64,000 nucleotides of DNA, from assembly GCA_945643635.1 (NCBI GenBank), contig CALZFC010000035.1, forward strand, positions 945,001 to 1,009,000. The letters run 5' to 3'. The DNA is from Allodiplogaster sudhausi (lineage: Eukaryota; Nematoda; Chromadorea; Rhabditida; Diplogasteridae). Made by a program: the position numbers and the translations under genes. The notes below the pieces were generated by a model. It had not been told where the DNA came from, did not search any database, and saw nothing but the letters and a program-made list of their open reading frames with translations. Positions 23,901 to 34,343 of this stretch are shown here, in pieces. Position 1 is the stretch's first letter; each line of letters begins with the position of its first letter.

Positions 23901-26399
23901 GAGCTTTCAAGAATTCTGGAATATCCATTATTGGGAGCTAGATGTTTCAAAAGACTACATTTTAAATATTTGTAAAAAAAATATTCAGCAATATCGCCTT
24001 CAATAGTCTGCATTCAAATACATATTTATTCCCAAAAAAAGTGTCCTCAGATTTTGATTATAAAGCTGTATCCGACTCAGTTTTAAATGCTCTTTCTTGT
24101 AGAATAAATATTATGTGAAAAATCGGTCTACATGACCTATTCATGGTCCAAAGAAAGAGTATTTTAACACCAGAAATTGGCCAAAAACACAAAAAGTCAA
24201 TTTTAGGCCTTTAGACTAATTTCTTTTGCAAACAAAGTATATACCATTTGAAAGAGCATGAAAAACTACATCGTGGAACATTCTATTTTACAATTGATGA
24301 AATTTGAAAGAAATTATTATTTGCAGCCAAAGCCGAAATTGGCTTAGGAACGCTTATTCAAATGCAGATACCCAAAAAAAGTGTCCGAAATTTTTCGTCG
24401 TAGAAACAAATTATATGTAGTTTTCGCTCCTCTTTCACGTGGAAGATTCAGTTTTTGGAAAGTAATAGTAAAAAAAGTTATTGCCTGAAAACGACATTAA
24501 ACAAATTTAACTGGTCAAAAGTCATATAAATTTTATTTTTAGAAAATGGTCTCCATGGACTTTTTTGTGTAGTTTTGAACAAGGAATCTAACATTAAAAA
24601 GATTTTCGAGAAATATTAAGTATAGCGTTAGATATGGTCATCCAAAGTTTATGAACAATACGACTTATATCTAAGTGAAAAAAAAAATTTTCTGACCGCC
24701 TAGACTTCGTTATGAACACTAGATATATCCCTCATAAAGTTTACAACGCTAAACTAAACAAAAATTCCTCCGGGCAGGCGCCTATACAAGCCTCCTTGAG
24801 TCTTACAGAGAGGCTCTCTTAAAAGAAAAAAAAGAGACTGACCTTGGTCCTTATAAAGCAGACGGTGAAGTAAAGCACAGTAGATTTTAAACACCATGGA
24901 AAGCCTCTTTAATAAGTGAATAAATTTATCCTAATATCCTAATATCCGTCCAGGTCATTCTCATATTCAAGCGGATATTCTGGGAGGAAGGCGTTCACTT
25001 CTTTGGCAATGTCAACCAGGAGAGGTTTGTTGGGTCATTTTCAAATATTCGAGAGGAAAACAAATTATCTAGAAATTATTTAAAAAAAGTTTAATCTTGT
25101 TTACAGTAATGCAACGACACGCGGTGAGCTGTTCATGTTCGTCTCGACGCGAGGGAAGCCCGTGCTCAGCGCATTCCTCGCGGGCGCAGCCGCCAATGCC
25201 GAGGTAATCAATCCAATCAATAGTTTGTACTTTGAAAATTCACTCTGCCGTACTGATTAAGGCATTTGGAAACCTACTTACTTGGGATCTTGGGAAGGCA
25301 ACTTGCCAACTACCATTACTGTCTTTCCTCCCCTAACGGGTGCCTCATAACTGAGCATTTCTCTGACAAGGGTCTTTCTCCCCTTTGGTTCTGCAAAGGA
25401 TTCCTCTGATCATTCCAGGTGCCTAACGAGATGCTGGTTGGTCGCGCGATGCGCATCCTCGGCAACATCTTCGGGAACGCGTGCCCGGCGTCTCCGGTCG
25501 AAGCTGTCGTCACTCTCTGGCACAAGGATCCTTTCGCGCGCGGTTGCTACTCCTACATGGCCAAGGAGGCGGAAGGTTTGGGAAATTAGCACACTTATCC
25601 ATTGATAACTTGGATTGATGTTGATATCGCATTTTTTTTTTAAATATAAGGTGAAATCACCTTTTAATGAAACAATGCTGCATAACCACGAGCTATGTTA
25701 AGTTAGCAAAAAAGGGAGTTAACGGGATGTCTATGGTCATTTGAATGATATCGTCATATTTTACTCTCCAAGATATCGTTCGGCGGATTTTGTACTTATT
25801 ATCTAGATTTTCATTTCAGCCGATGACTACGATACGCTGGCAGAGCCAGTCAAGGCACTCATCGCTGATGACAAATACGAAGGACCACAGCGTGTATTCT
25901 TCGCTGGCGAGCACACGAGTCGCCAGCACCCGGCTACCGTACACGGTATGGGAGAACACACTAAAATACGAGAACGATATTTGAGGGTTATTGATTGTAG
26001 TGGTGGAGCTTGATCGGAATACTCGTGCGTTGTATAGTGGCAACGTGCAGAGTCTATCCCATTCAGTCTTGCTGCGAAAATGGCCTGTAATAATAGTCAC
26101 GAAACAGGAGAGTAATAAGCCATTGTCATAGTGAATGCCATTTTGATATTTGTTTTTTGCGAAATAGCGCGAATTTCCTGGTTGAAATGGAAAATCTTCT
26201 CGTATTTCCTTGAATTCGAATTCGAATTCGAATAATGTGAATACTCTCTCTCTTATGTCATTTAGGCGCCTTCCTCTCTGGCCTGCGCGAGTCGGGCCGT
26301 ATCGCGGACACCTTTTATGGTTGCCCGTACGCGACTCCAGAAAATGACGTCGTCACTCTGGATGATAAGGATGACGAAGTAGAAATCACTCTAGATTAA
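17640..26399 (+). CDS. LSD1/KDM1A-type histone lysine demethylase (SPR-5-like)
   Basis: Nineteen exons: 17640-17820, 18085-18215, 18605-18683, 19052-19135, 19420-19538, 19902-19989, 20164-20299, 20408-20506, 20704-20794, 20989-21129, 21368-21441, 21747-21895, 22002-22097, 22249-22448, 24954-25024, 25107-25203, 25419-25575, 25820-25945, 26266-26399. They sum to 2253 nt, 750 aa. Domains: SWIRM at about residues 60-160 ([21 protein letters not shown]); FAD-binding Rossmann motif VGAGISGL near 170; tower coiled coil at about 300-410; then the amine oxidase halves with [29 protein letters not shown], the conserved flavin-site Lys at about 556 (GSLNK), CYSYM and FFAGEHT. Such enzymes remove methyl groups from H3K4me1/2 using FAD. 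The N-terminus is Pro/Ala-rich and the C-terminus acidic. Oddities: exon 14 lacks an AG acceptor, and intron 14 contains a large palindromic element. Confidence 0.96.
22540..24818. mobile_element. 2.28-kb palindromic (foldback) element in LSD1-like intron 14
   Basis: The left arm (about 22540-23456) is repeated almost exactly in inverted orientation at about 23890-24818, leaving a loop of about 430 bp. The element ends in GAGAGCCTCTCTGTAAG on the left and its reverse complement on the right. It is flanked on both sides by TTAA (22536-22539 and 24819-24822). TTAA target duplications are typical of piggyBac, Kolobok and some Chapaev-like transposons; the superfamily is not decided here. No ORF over about 110 codons lies within, so it is non-autonomous. 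The loop contains no recognised gene. Confidence 0.9.
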
Positions 26400-26778
26400 T
26401 TAACTAGAATAATTAATGATGACGAAATCGTCACCGGCTCAATTTGAAAAGCACACTAAATCTAACAAAAGCTTGCTTCAAATGATCTCAGATTATTACG
26501 ACGGTTTGTGAATTTTGCTAATTATTTTTACCATTTCATCACTGTGACCAATTTCTGTACAGTATGCACGAAGCTGTACCATATTTAGTGATATGTCATA
26601 ATGTTTGTTACGATGTTTACTGTGAATTGTTTATCAATATTACTGTGGATTGTTCATAATTATTACTGTGGATTGTTCATGTTGCTGTCATCAGAGACCA
26701 GTCTGTGAATTGTTTCTTTACCTACTAATCTAGGATCCTTTATAAGATATCAGAATGTGGATATCTTTGCTTTGCGAC

Positions 26779-26784
26779 AATAAA
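26779..26784 (+). terminator. Poly(A) signal of the LSD1-like gene
   Basis: AATAAA lies 380 nt after the stop codon at 26399 and about 230 nt before the next start codon. It is the best canonical signal before the F-box/kelch array. A degenerate copy of this surrounding sequence recurs at 39476-39580. Confidence 0.65.
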
Positions 26785-27005
26785 ATTTTGTCAACTTACA
26801 ATGTTTGCGCCAACTCACTGCGTTTCTTTTTCTTCATTTCCTGAGTATTTCGAGGTGATAACATCATCGTTGACTATGTTTTCTCCCGATATTAGCATGA
26901 TGTACGCTGGGTTAAGAGTTGAATTTTCGTTTTCTTTTCTTTAGAATATGTTCCAGGATAATGTCCATTTATGCTTACTAAATCAGGATATTCGTTGTCA
27001 TTTAC

Positions 27006-27007
27006 AG
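27006..27007 (+). promoter_or_regulatory. Candidate trans-splice acceptor, first F-box/kelch copy
   Basis: TTTACAG immediately precedes GTGTTCGTCATG, so an AG lies 9 nt before the ATG. The same layout is kept in the other two copies (34325-34346 and 39598-39617) although the bases upstream have diverged. Preservation supports use as a spliced-leader acceptor. Confidence 0.55.
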
Positions 27008-27270
27008 GTGTTCGTCATGGAGGCCGACGAATCCATTTGGACGTGCCTCCCCGAGTTCATTCTTGACAAGGTCTTGTGTTCTTTTCAATTCTGGCATATT
27101 TTTCTTGATTTTTTTTATCATATGTTATTGCTAACTATTAGTAGTACTGGTGCCTAGCGCCTTCACTGGGCCCGCTCAGGGTTGTTGCGGAGGGGGCGAA
27201 AGTGAAAGAAATTTTGAGCCGTTGGCCTCCTTGTTTGCTAGCTTTTTTCCTTTCCTAGATCTTTGATCGT

Positions 27271-29608
27271 TGTTCATTCTGCCACGAATGAATGACGTAT
27301 GACATAGCGAACCACCTAGTTATATTGTGTTTTTACCGTAGTTTCCCGCCTTAATTTTAAATGACTAAGACATGTTTTGACATGTCTCCGACTCTTCCCC
27401 TCGCTTCCCCCCTTTCTCACTTCGAGACAGTGTTAAGTCGGTTCCCGCCTGGTGCGGCGGTGGGGAGAGACGACTGTCTCTTGACAGTCGGAGCGTGGCC
27501 TCTCTGCCACTGCTCCGTCTCTCCCGTCCTTCCTTCCTTTCCTGCAACACCGAGTCCCCACTCGGTTCCGGTCACATTGTTCTTCTTGGAGTTCTTCACT
27601 CTTCCATTTCTGGTTTATTTGGTTCACTCGAGTGCTTCGTTATCATCTATTTGTGATTCTTTGGAAGTTGATTAAGACTAATAAACTTGTCTTACGCACG
27701 AGTTAGTAGTCTCGGCAAATCTTCATTAAAGGAATCAAGGTCATTGACAAGGTGTATTCCCTTTACTTGAGAGTGTGAACGGCATGCATACCTTCGTCAA
27801 CATGGTGCGTCGGCAGCACTCGAACACTGGCTGCGGAATGGCAGGCGAGCGCAGCCCACTGGAGACGACCGACAACACCGGCGGCGAAGGAGGCCGCGAC
27901 GGGACCAGCGGCGAGAATGGCCGCGTCGGAGGCGGCAGTGAGCTGAGCCGGGCCGAGCGTGAGGGCGAGCAAGGCCCCGTCACGAGCATCGGCGGCGGCA
28001 AGAATCTCGCGCGCGCCAACAGGTGTGTTGTCCCCTGCCCCCTGACCCGACGCGCCCGGTGCCTACCCCCACGGGGGTGCGGTCAAGGGGCGGGGTCATG
28101 GCAGAAGAGCCTGCGGGCTACGATGACGACGATGATGACGATGATGAAGCGTTTATAGGCGTGTTCATGGCGAACACGGTCGATGATGACAGCGGCGATG
28201 AGAACGACCAAGAAAGAGCAGCGAAGACCAGAAGGAGGGAACGAGAGAATGTCTTCCGCGCACCCGAAGACTCGTTCACCGAAGCTAACGAGGAACAGCG
28301 AGAGGCCTACCGCCAGGAATGTGACGAGCGCTTCGACGTGCTTCAAGAGGCCAGCACCCGCGCCATGGAGGCGGCGGAGGAGCTGGTCTGCGAGTCGAAG
28401 AGGTGTGGTGAGGGCATTATGAGACGCTCTCTTCCAGAGCTAGAGAGTTTGAGAACTGAGCTCACACACCTTCTTCAGAAGAGCAAGGTCGCCTCCTACG
28501 ACTACCAGGAGCAGTACAACAACCACAAGGCTTTCGCTCAAGGACGGGCACACGAGAACTTCGAGGAGGACGCAAGGAAGATAAAGAGGGAGAGCGAGTG
28601 GAGCTGGAAGACGGGGAAGTCGACCCTCGCATTCATTGAATGGAGGATGAAGATTTGCGCCAGAGACGGCGCCAGACGAGCCCCTCTCTCTCCAGCAAAG
28701 TCCCCAGGGAGCACTGCTCCAGAGCGAGCAGTGAGGGACAAGGAGAGGTTGGAAGGGGTTAGGACAAGGGCCCTTGGCTTTAGTTGTTTACAGCGCGGCC
28801 GCGACACACAGAAGTGCGACCGCCGAAGAAGGTGCAAGGAAGAGCACCACTTGAAGGTCTGCAGTGGGCAGACAAGAGACGAATCGCGAGGATCGCGACC
28901 GAGGGCAGTGGCCCTCCGAGAAGACAGCGAGAAGGCAGTTCCGCTGTATGTGACCTCTAAGAGTAGAGGTACTTCTCTGAAAGGAGAAGCTGTTAAATTG
29001 AAGGTCCTTGACCGGCGAGGACGCGAGCAGAAGCAGCACGAGAGTAACCCCTCCTCCGAGACAAACTCATCGTCAGTCCGTGGCAAGTGGGACAAGGCGA
29101 AGAGTGTCTGGAGGAGACAGTCAACTCCCGCCCCGAAGGCACACTCTTCGACCGGCAGTGACAGGCCGGAGAATCAGAAGAAGTGGGCGTGGATGAGACG
29201 ACCGGCCAAGCGTGCTCAGAAGAAGATGGCTTCCACTCATCGTGAGTATGGAAGCATTAATGCGCCTTGGGCGCGGGGCAGGGTCACCGGGCCCAGCCCG
29301 GTGATGACCACACGGTGCATGCTCTTTATTTAGGTACTCAATCGATACGGCGGGCGAGGACGGCTACCACCTCGCTCTCGAGTTCTACCGTAACCTAGAG
29401 CGACCACCGCACCAGCAACGACACACAAGGAGCCCAGTAAGCCCCCCCCCTTCCCCAAGTTTTCTAAATTTTATTTATGTATTTAGCCTTTGTTTTTCCT
29501 TCGACATTGTCCCCCTCTTTTCCTTGGCCCGCGGCAGTGTTCATTCTGCCACGAATGAATGACGTATGACATAGCGAACCACCTAGTTATATTGTGTTTT
29601 TACCGTAG
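27271..29608 (+). mobile_element. 2.34-kb insertion with 71-bp direct terminal repeats
   Basis: A direct repeat of about 70 bp beginning TGTTCATTCTGCCACG and ending TTTTTACCGTAG occurs at 27271-27341 and 29537-29608. The interior carries a GC-rich ORF. Both copies sit exactly where homology to the F-box/kelch gene stops, so insertion went with loss of about 0.5 kb of host gene. The repeats are short for LTRs and I see no clear primer-binding site, polypurine tract or target duplication. Class is undetermined; a miniature LTR element is one possibility. Confidence 0.65.
27784..29333 (+). CDS. ORF of the insertion: acidic/basic coiled-coil protein, possibly gag-like
   Basis: A 65-nt intron (28023-28087, GT-AG) would join 27784-28022 to 28088-29333 in phase, giving about 494 aa; unspliced, the second part opens at ATG 28098. 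Features: a Gly/Glu-rich start, a run of eight Asp near the junction, a long charged helix (about residues 110-260, with Leu/Glu/Arg heptads) and an Arg/Lys/Ser-rich tail. One segment, RRCKEEHHLKVCSG, resembles a broken retroviral-type zinc knuckle as seen in BEL/Pao gag. No protease, reverse transcriptase or transposase motif is present. Codon use is far more GC-rich than neighbouring introns. I cannot name the family. Confidence 0.45.
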
Positions 29609-30304
29609 GGGGAGAGTTCCGGATGATCGAGGCACGTCCCACTTCAACGATCTATGGTCATTCGACCTGGTTACTTGTTAGATGCGCGCTTATCTTCTTT
29701 TATCTCTGCTCCTTTCTGTCTTGAAATTACACTGTACGGCCTAATTATTCCCTTAAACGAGAAGTTCACAATACATTTTCTTATGATGTAGTGATTACTT
29801 TGCTCTAGGCTCGCCGTTGCTGGACTCACGTAGACGTGCAGAGAACGCAGAATCCGATGGCAAACTCGAGGTGCTCCTTGATCGCTTGGGGATACTTCCT
29901 CGTGCTCGTTGGTGGATTGCATTTCGGTAATCTCCCTTGTTTTTGTTATGGTAATTACTCATGTTTCGTTAGATGATGCCTCACAATTTAGATGAGAACT
30001 TATCACGCTTCTCGTCCACTCGTGAGATTCATCTATTCGACATCAGGGAAAAGAAGTGGAAAGAGGTTGGGCATGGCCACATACAAATTACCTGCAAAAG
30101 TTAATGAACAATTTCTTTAATTGTTTAAATACTCTACGTTTTCGTTTCATGACCTGTAACTGTTACTAGTAGAGGCAGAGAAACAAAACAATAATTTTTA
30201 TTAAAAATTTTACAACGACAAGATCTGTCAGAGCGACTAGTATAACAAAACAATTATCATTTTAGTATCTTGGAAACAATTATCATTTTAGTATTTTAGT
30301 AATG

Positions 30305-30368
<64 letters not shown>

Positions 30369-30665
30369 GTATGCATTAATGTTTAAAATTAGTATGCTGA
30401 TAATGAATAATTAGCAATTAATATTGAGTTAATTAATAATTAGTTGATTAATAATTGGTGACTGAGTTTAAGACTCGCTTCTATTCTCAGTTGTGGAGTG
30501 ACTCGAAAGCTCCCGGCATCTTAGACCACTCTTCCGTAGTCTTTCAGGACTTCCTGATCGTCATCGGAACTACGGTATCCTTCTTGCTTTTGTTGTTTAT
30601 TTTCATTTTTGGCAACTCTCAAGCTCTCTCTCTCTCAGTATATACCTGCCATTTTCTCTCTTCGT

Positions 30666-30716
<51 letters not shown>

Positions 30717-33051
30717 CACTCTCTTTATTCTGTCTTCACTCCCTCATTCACATTTTCAGCCCCCCCCCCCGCGTACCAGACAGCCGACCAAATATCAAAG
30801 AATTTACAAAAAATAAAAAAATTTATTTTTAAACACTCCTAATTTCTTAGCTTCTTTAGAGAACTGTTCACGTCATCGATCTTAAGCGTGGCTCCTGGTA
30901 CCAGCCTCCACTCACAGACGAAGGACCGCACGACTCGCATGGGTGAGCATGGAGACTTGGGTGCATGTACTCTTTGAAGGGCCCTTGATGAGACCAAATG
31001 CGGTCTTTCCATTTCTATTCTAGAAGGGGTCGGGTGCAAAAACAATTGCAGCCACTTTAATCTAATTTTTTTTTTAAATTTTTGCCGAAATCCTCCAGCT
31101 CAGGTTACCTTGATAGCATTCATTTACATATGGACATCACTGTTGATAAATGGAAAAAGTTGCTTCCTTTAGTTACTTTGCCAGTGTGCCGTGCACTGCC
31201 GTCCTCCTCCGACCCGGCTGCATTCTCTTGCATCCTGCTACTCAAATCAGCGAATTCTGCTTCACACCAGAAAAAAAAGGGTCTGTCGGTTTGACAAACC
31301 CTCCCTTATTTTTGAGAAAATTTTTTGACATAAATTCAGTTCTCAGACGACAATAACCTGTAGAGGCTTTTATTCCCTGGTTCATGCCTTTATTTAAAGT
31401 TCCACAATAATCAGTTTAATAAATAGCACGGAGCCAATAGTTGACTGTCCGGAAAGTCCATCTTCCAACTAATGTATGGGGTTCAGATTGAAGGAGAAGT
31501 GTGTGGCGTTTCTGCTCCATTTCGACCCTAACTACCTCACCAAGGAATGGAGGTGGGAGATGATTCCAAGCGTGGTTCGATGCTTCATTTCTTCTAATTA
31601 CTCTTCCTATGAATTTAATCTCTTAGTTAGTGGTTTCAATTTTTTTGTTGTTCTTATTTAGATGGACCAAATCAACTTACAAATTGATGATGCAGATCTC
31701 GGCAAAATGGGATTTGTTCAAGCGAACAATAAGGCTCGACTTCTGTCAGTTGTCCAGCTTATTCCGATTTCAAATTAAAAACAAAAGTGAAGAAGAAAAA
31801 AACCCAAGATTTAAGTGAAAAATTTTTCCAGGCATCTTGTGTCGGCGAAAAGAAAAGAAGTTGGTGAGGCTTCGGAGATGGTTCGACGAATGGAGGCTTT
31901 CCACGCGACTGTTCGCACTGCCCTCCACGACCACATCAAGAGCAAGGAAGATATCGCACGCTTTGTCAGCATTTTACTACTTCTTATTATACTACTTTTT
32001 GTTTCTTTTAAGTCAATACCGCACTCTTTTCAGTATATTTCTACTTCTTGTTTTACTACTTTTTTTATTTCACATCAATTTATGGAAACAAGCGTAGTTT
32101 ACGTTTTAAAGGGTAGCTTTTTCCCTTTCTCTGCTACATTAATATGCTTTCAAAGAGATGAAAAGAAACGCGGCTTGATCATTTATTTTTCCCAATCGGA
32201 ATTTTCTCAATGACGCATCCTCATTCTCTTCTTCTTCATTTGCAGCTCAACTCTCTCAGCACTGAACCCTTCCGCATCGAAGACGAGAGAAACGCCTACA
32301 TTCTGTCGCCTGGAGAGAGTGGACATCAGAGCGACGTCCAGGTATTATTTCGAGCTTTTTATCCGTCTTTTTTTTGTATTGAAAAGGCCGTTAAACATTA
32401 ATTTCCGAAACATTGAAGGTTACGGTTGAGCCGCTGCACCCATATGATACTCAAGTGTCTCCAGCAGAACTGGATCTCAATACTTCCTTCATCAAGTACA
32501 GCTTCTTGCCTGGTATGTTGTTATTCTTAAGGTTTTTTTTTTGTTTAAATATCTAAACTATAATATTTTTCATTGTCCCAATTGGTTTCGGTATGAAAAG
32601 GTTTTTTTTTTAATTCTTAAAGATCGAAGCTATAATACCATGTATTTTTTATTGTCACAATTAGTTTCAGGATGAAAATAACTTGTTTTAGCCGCACTTC
32701 GCTCAAACGGCTGGAGTCTCTGCGAACAGGCAATTCGTCTTCACTCCCACACGGACTATAACGAGATGATTTTATTTTCCGCTAACCTCGACCGGGTCGA
32801 AGAGGAAAAGCAGCTGCGGTAATTTCTTTTATTGATTTGTTTTATGTATTTATATATGAATCTTTATTTCATTTAATTTAGTTGATTTAAATGTCTCTCC
32901 TTAAATAAACTTTGGTTCTGATTTAGCTGGACCCTTTGTGAGATGGGAGGCGAAGTTCCGCCAGTCACTTCACGGTATTCATTCGTGTCCGCCGGTGGTA
33001 TGTTATATATTTATCTCATTTTCTCTGATTGTGAGTTTCACTCACACTTTC

Positions 33052-33090
<39 letters not shown>

Positions 33091-33337
33091 CTCTCTCTTT
33101 CCCTCCATTCTCTCACTCTGTTATATAAACAGATTGTAATCACTCATCTTAAAGTAGCTGCCTAAAGTTGATCGCATTATCCTTGTTGCCGCTTAACTAA
33201 ATCATAACAACTTTACCATTTAATTCCCCTTTCTAGGCCAAATGGTACTGCACGGTGGTTGCTCCGGTTCTCGTTACATCTCGTCCGGTGTTCACCACTC
33301 GGGCGGAACTTACATTCTGGACCCAGTTGGATCCTAA

Positions 33338-34343
33338 TTCCCCGCCCCCCTCTCCTCTCCCACCTAGACTACCTCATTTAGTGCTAGGATTTCTTCCTCT
33401 TTTTATTCTTATGGCCTTTCTTTTTCTGTACGAATAGCCCCATGTTCTTTGTATTAGCTTGCTTCGTTTTCCTGCTCCAAACTCTGCGAAGTGTCCAGAA
33501 ACTTGGCAGTATAATTGAGATCTCAAGATTGATCAATTGATCTTACTGTCCACTGCTCAAGGGCAACCGCGGGTTCCATACGGAGTAGCATGCATCTTTC
33601 TTCCTCAACACGCGTTCTATCTTAAGGGTTCACCATGGCATTTCCATTGAATACATGACGTGTTGTTTAACATTATAATCGTGTGTAGTAATCAGTATTA
33701 GAAGATCTTTTGCTTATGTGTTGTGCATTATGCAATTATTTTATCCCTCTTAGACGCGTGAGATTTTACAATTCTCTGAGTACCTCTCCTTTTTCTTTTT
33801 ATTCTTTAAACCCGGTTATATCTCTCATCTTTTCTGTACGAATAGGCGCGTGCTCGAGTTTTCCTGCTTCCAAAATCTGTGAATACTCTCGTGTCCTGTA
33901 TCTTCATATTATAGTTAAGAGCCTCAAGATATACTGCTTTCGTCATATCAAATGCTAATTACAGAGCGGGTTCCATACGGTGTAGACCGCATCTTTCTTC
34001 CCCCAACACACCTTCCGTTTATATGGTTCGCCCTAGAATTTCCATTGAATTCATGACTTATAAAGCAAGTTTTCTTGTCAAAAGGTGAATTTTGATTTGT
34101 TTAATTGTTATCATCGTACGAAATTATCATTATTCGGACAGATTTTGCCTACACGGCCAGTTCACTGCCTTTTTGTTCACATTCCTTGAGTATTTTAATT
34201 TTTTCTCTCTTTCGTTATTACCCTGATTTTTGGTATATTTAAAAGAGTTGAATTTTCGTTTTCTATCTTTAGAATTTAGTTTGGGATAATATTTTTTAAT
34301 GCTTTCTTAACGAGTATCTCCATTTTCATTTCAGGTGTTCGTC
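33338..34343. other. Spacer between F-box/kelch copies 1 and 2
   Basis: No gene. It contains a segment repeated within the spacer (about 33560-33660 and 33960-34050, around GGGTTCCATACGG) and again at 39050-39130 and 43690-43750. The last 200 bp resemble the region upstream of copy 1 (26820-27016), showing that the tandem unit included the upstream sequence. Confidence 0.6.

Larger units (their letters stand above)
27017..33337 (+). pseudogene. F-box/kelch (FBXO42-like) copy 1, F-box lost to insertion
   Basis: Exon 1 (27017-27070, MEADESIWTC...) is intact. Exon 2 starts at 27259 and is cut after four codons (IFDR) by the insertion at 27271-29608. The rest of exon 2, all of exon 3 and the first part of exon 4 are missing. 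Coding resumes at about 29610 inside the first kelch repeat (HFNDLWSFDL). All remaining exons to the stop at 33337 can be matched to copy 2 with usable splice sites, for example AR...VLVGG near 29810-29928, WSDSKAPG near 30495 and MVLHGG near 33243. The kelch part could still be translated from an alternative start; the F-box cannot. Introns include (AT)n at 30309-30370 and (CT)n at 30660-30715. Confidence 0.75.

Noticed and set aside
28023..28346. Minus-strand ORF opposite the insertion ORF
   Set aside because: It is a shadow of the GC-rich + strand frame, which is longer and has a phase-consistent intron.
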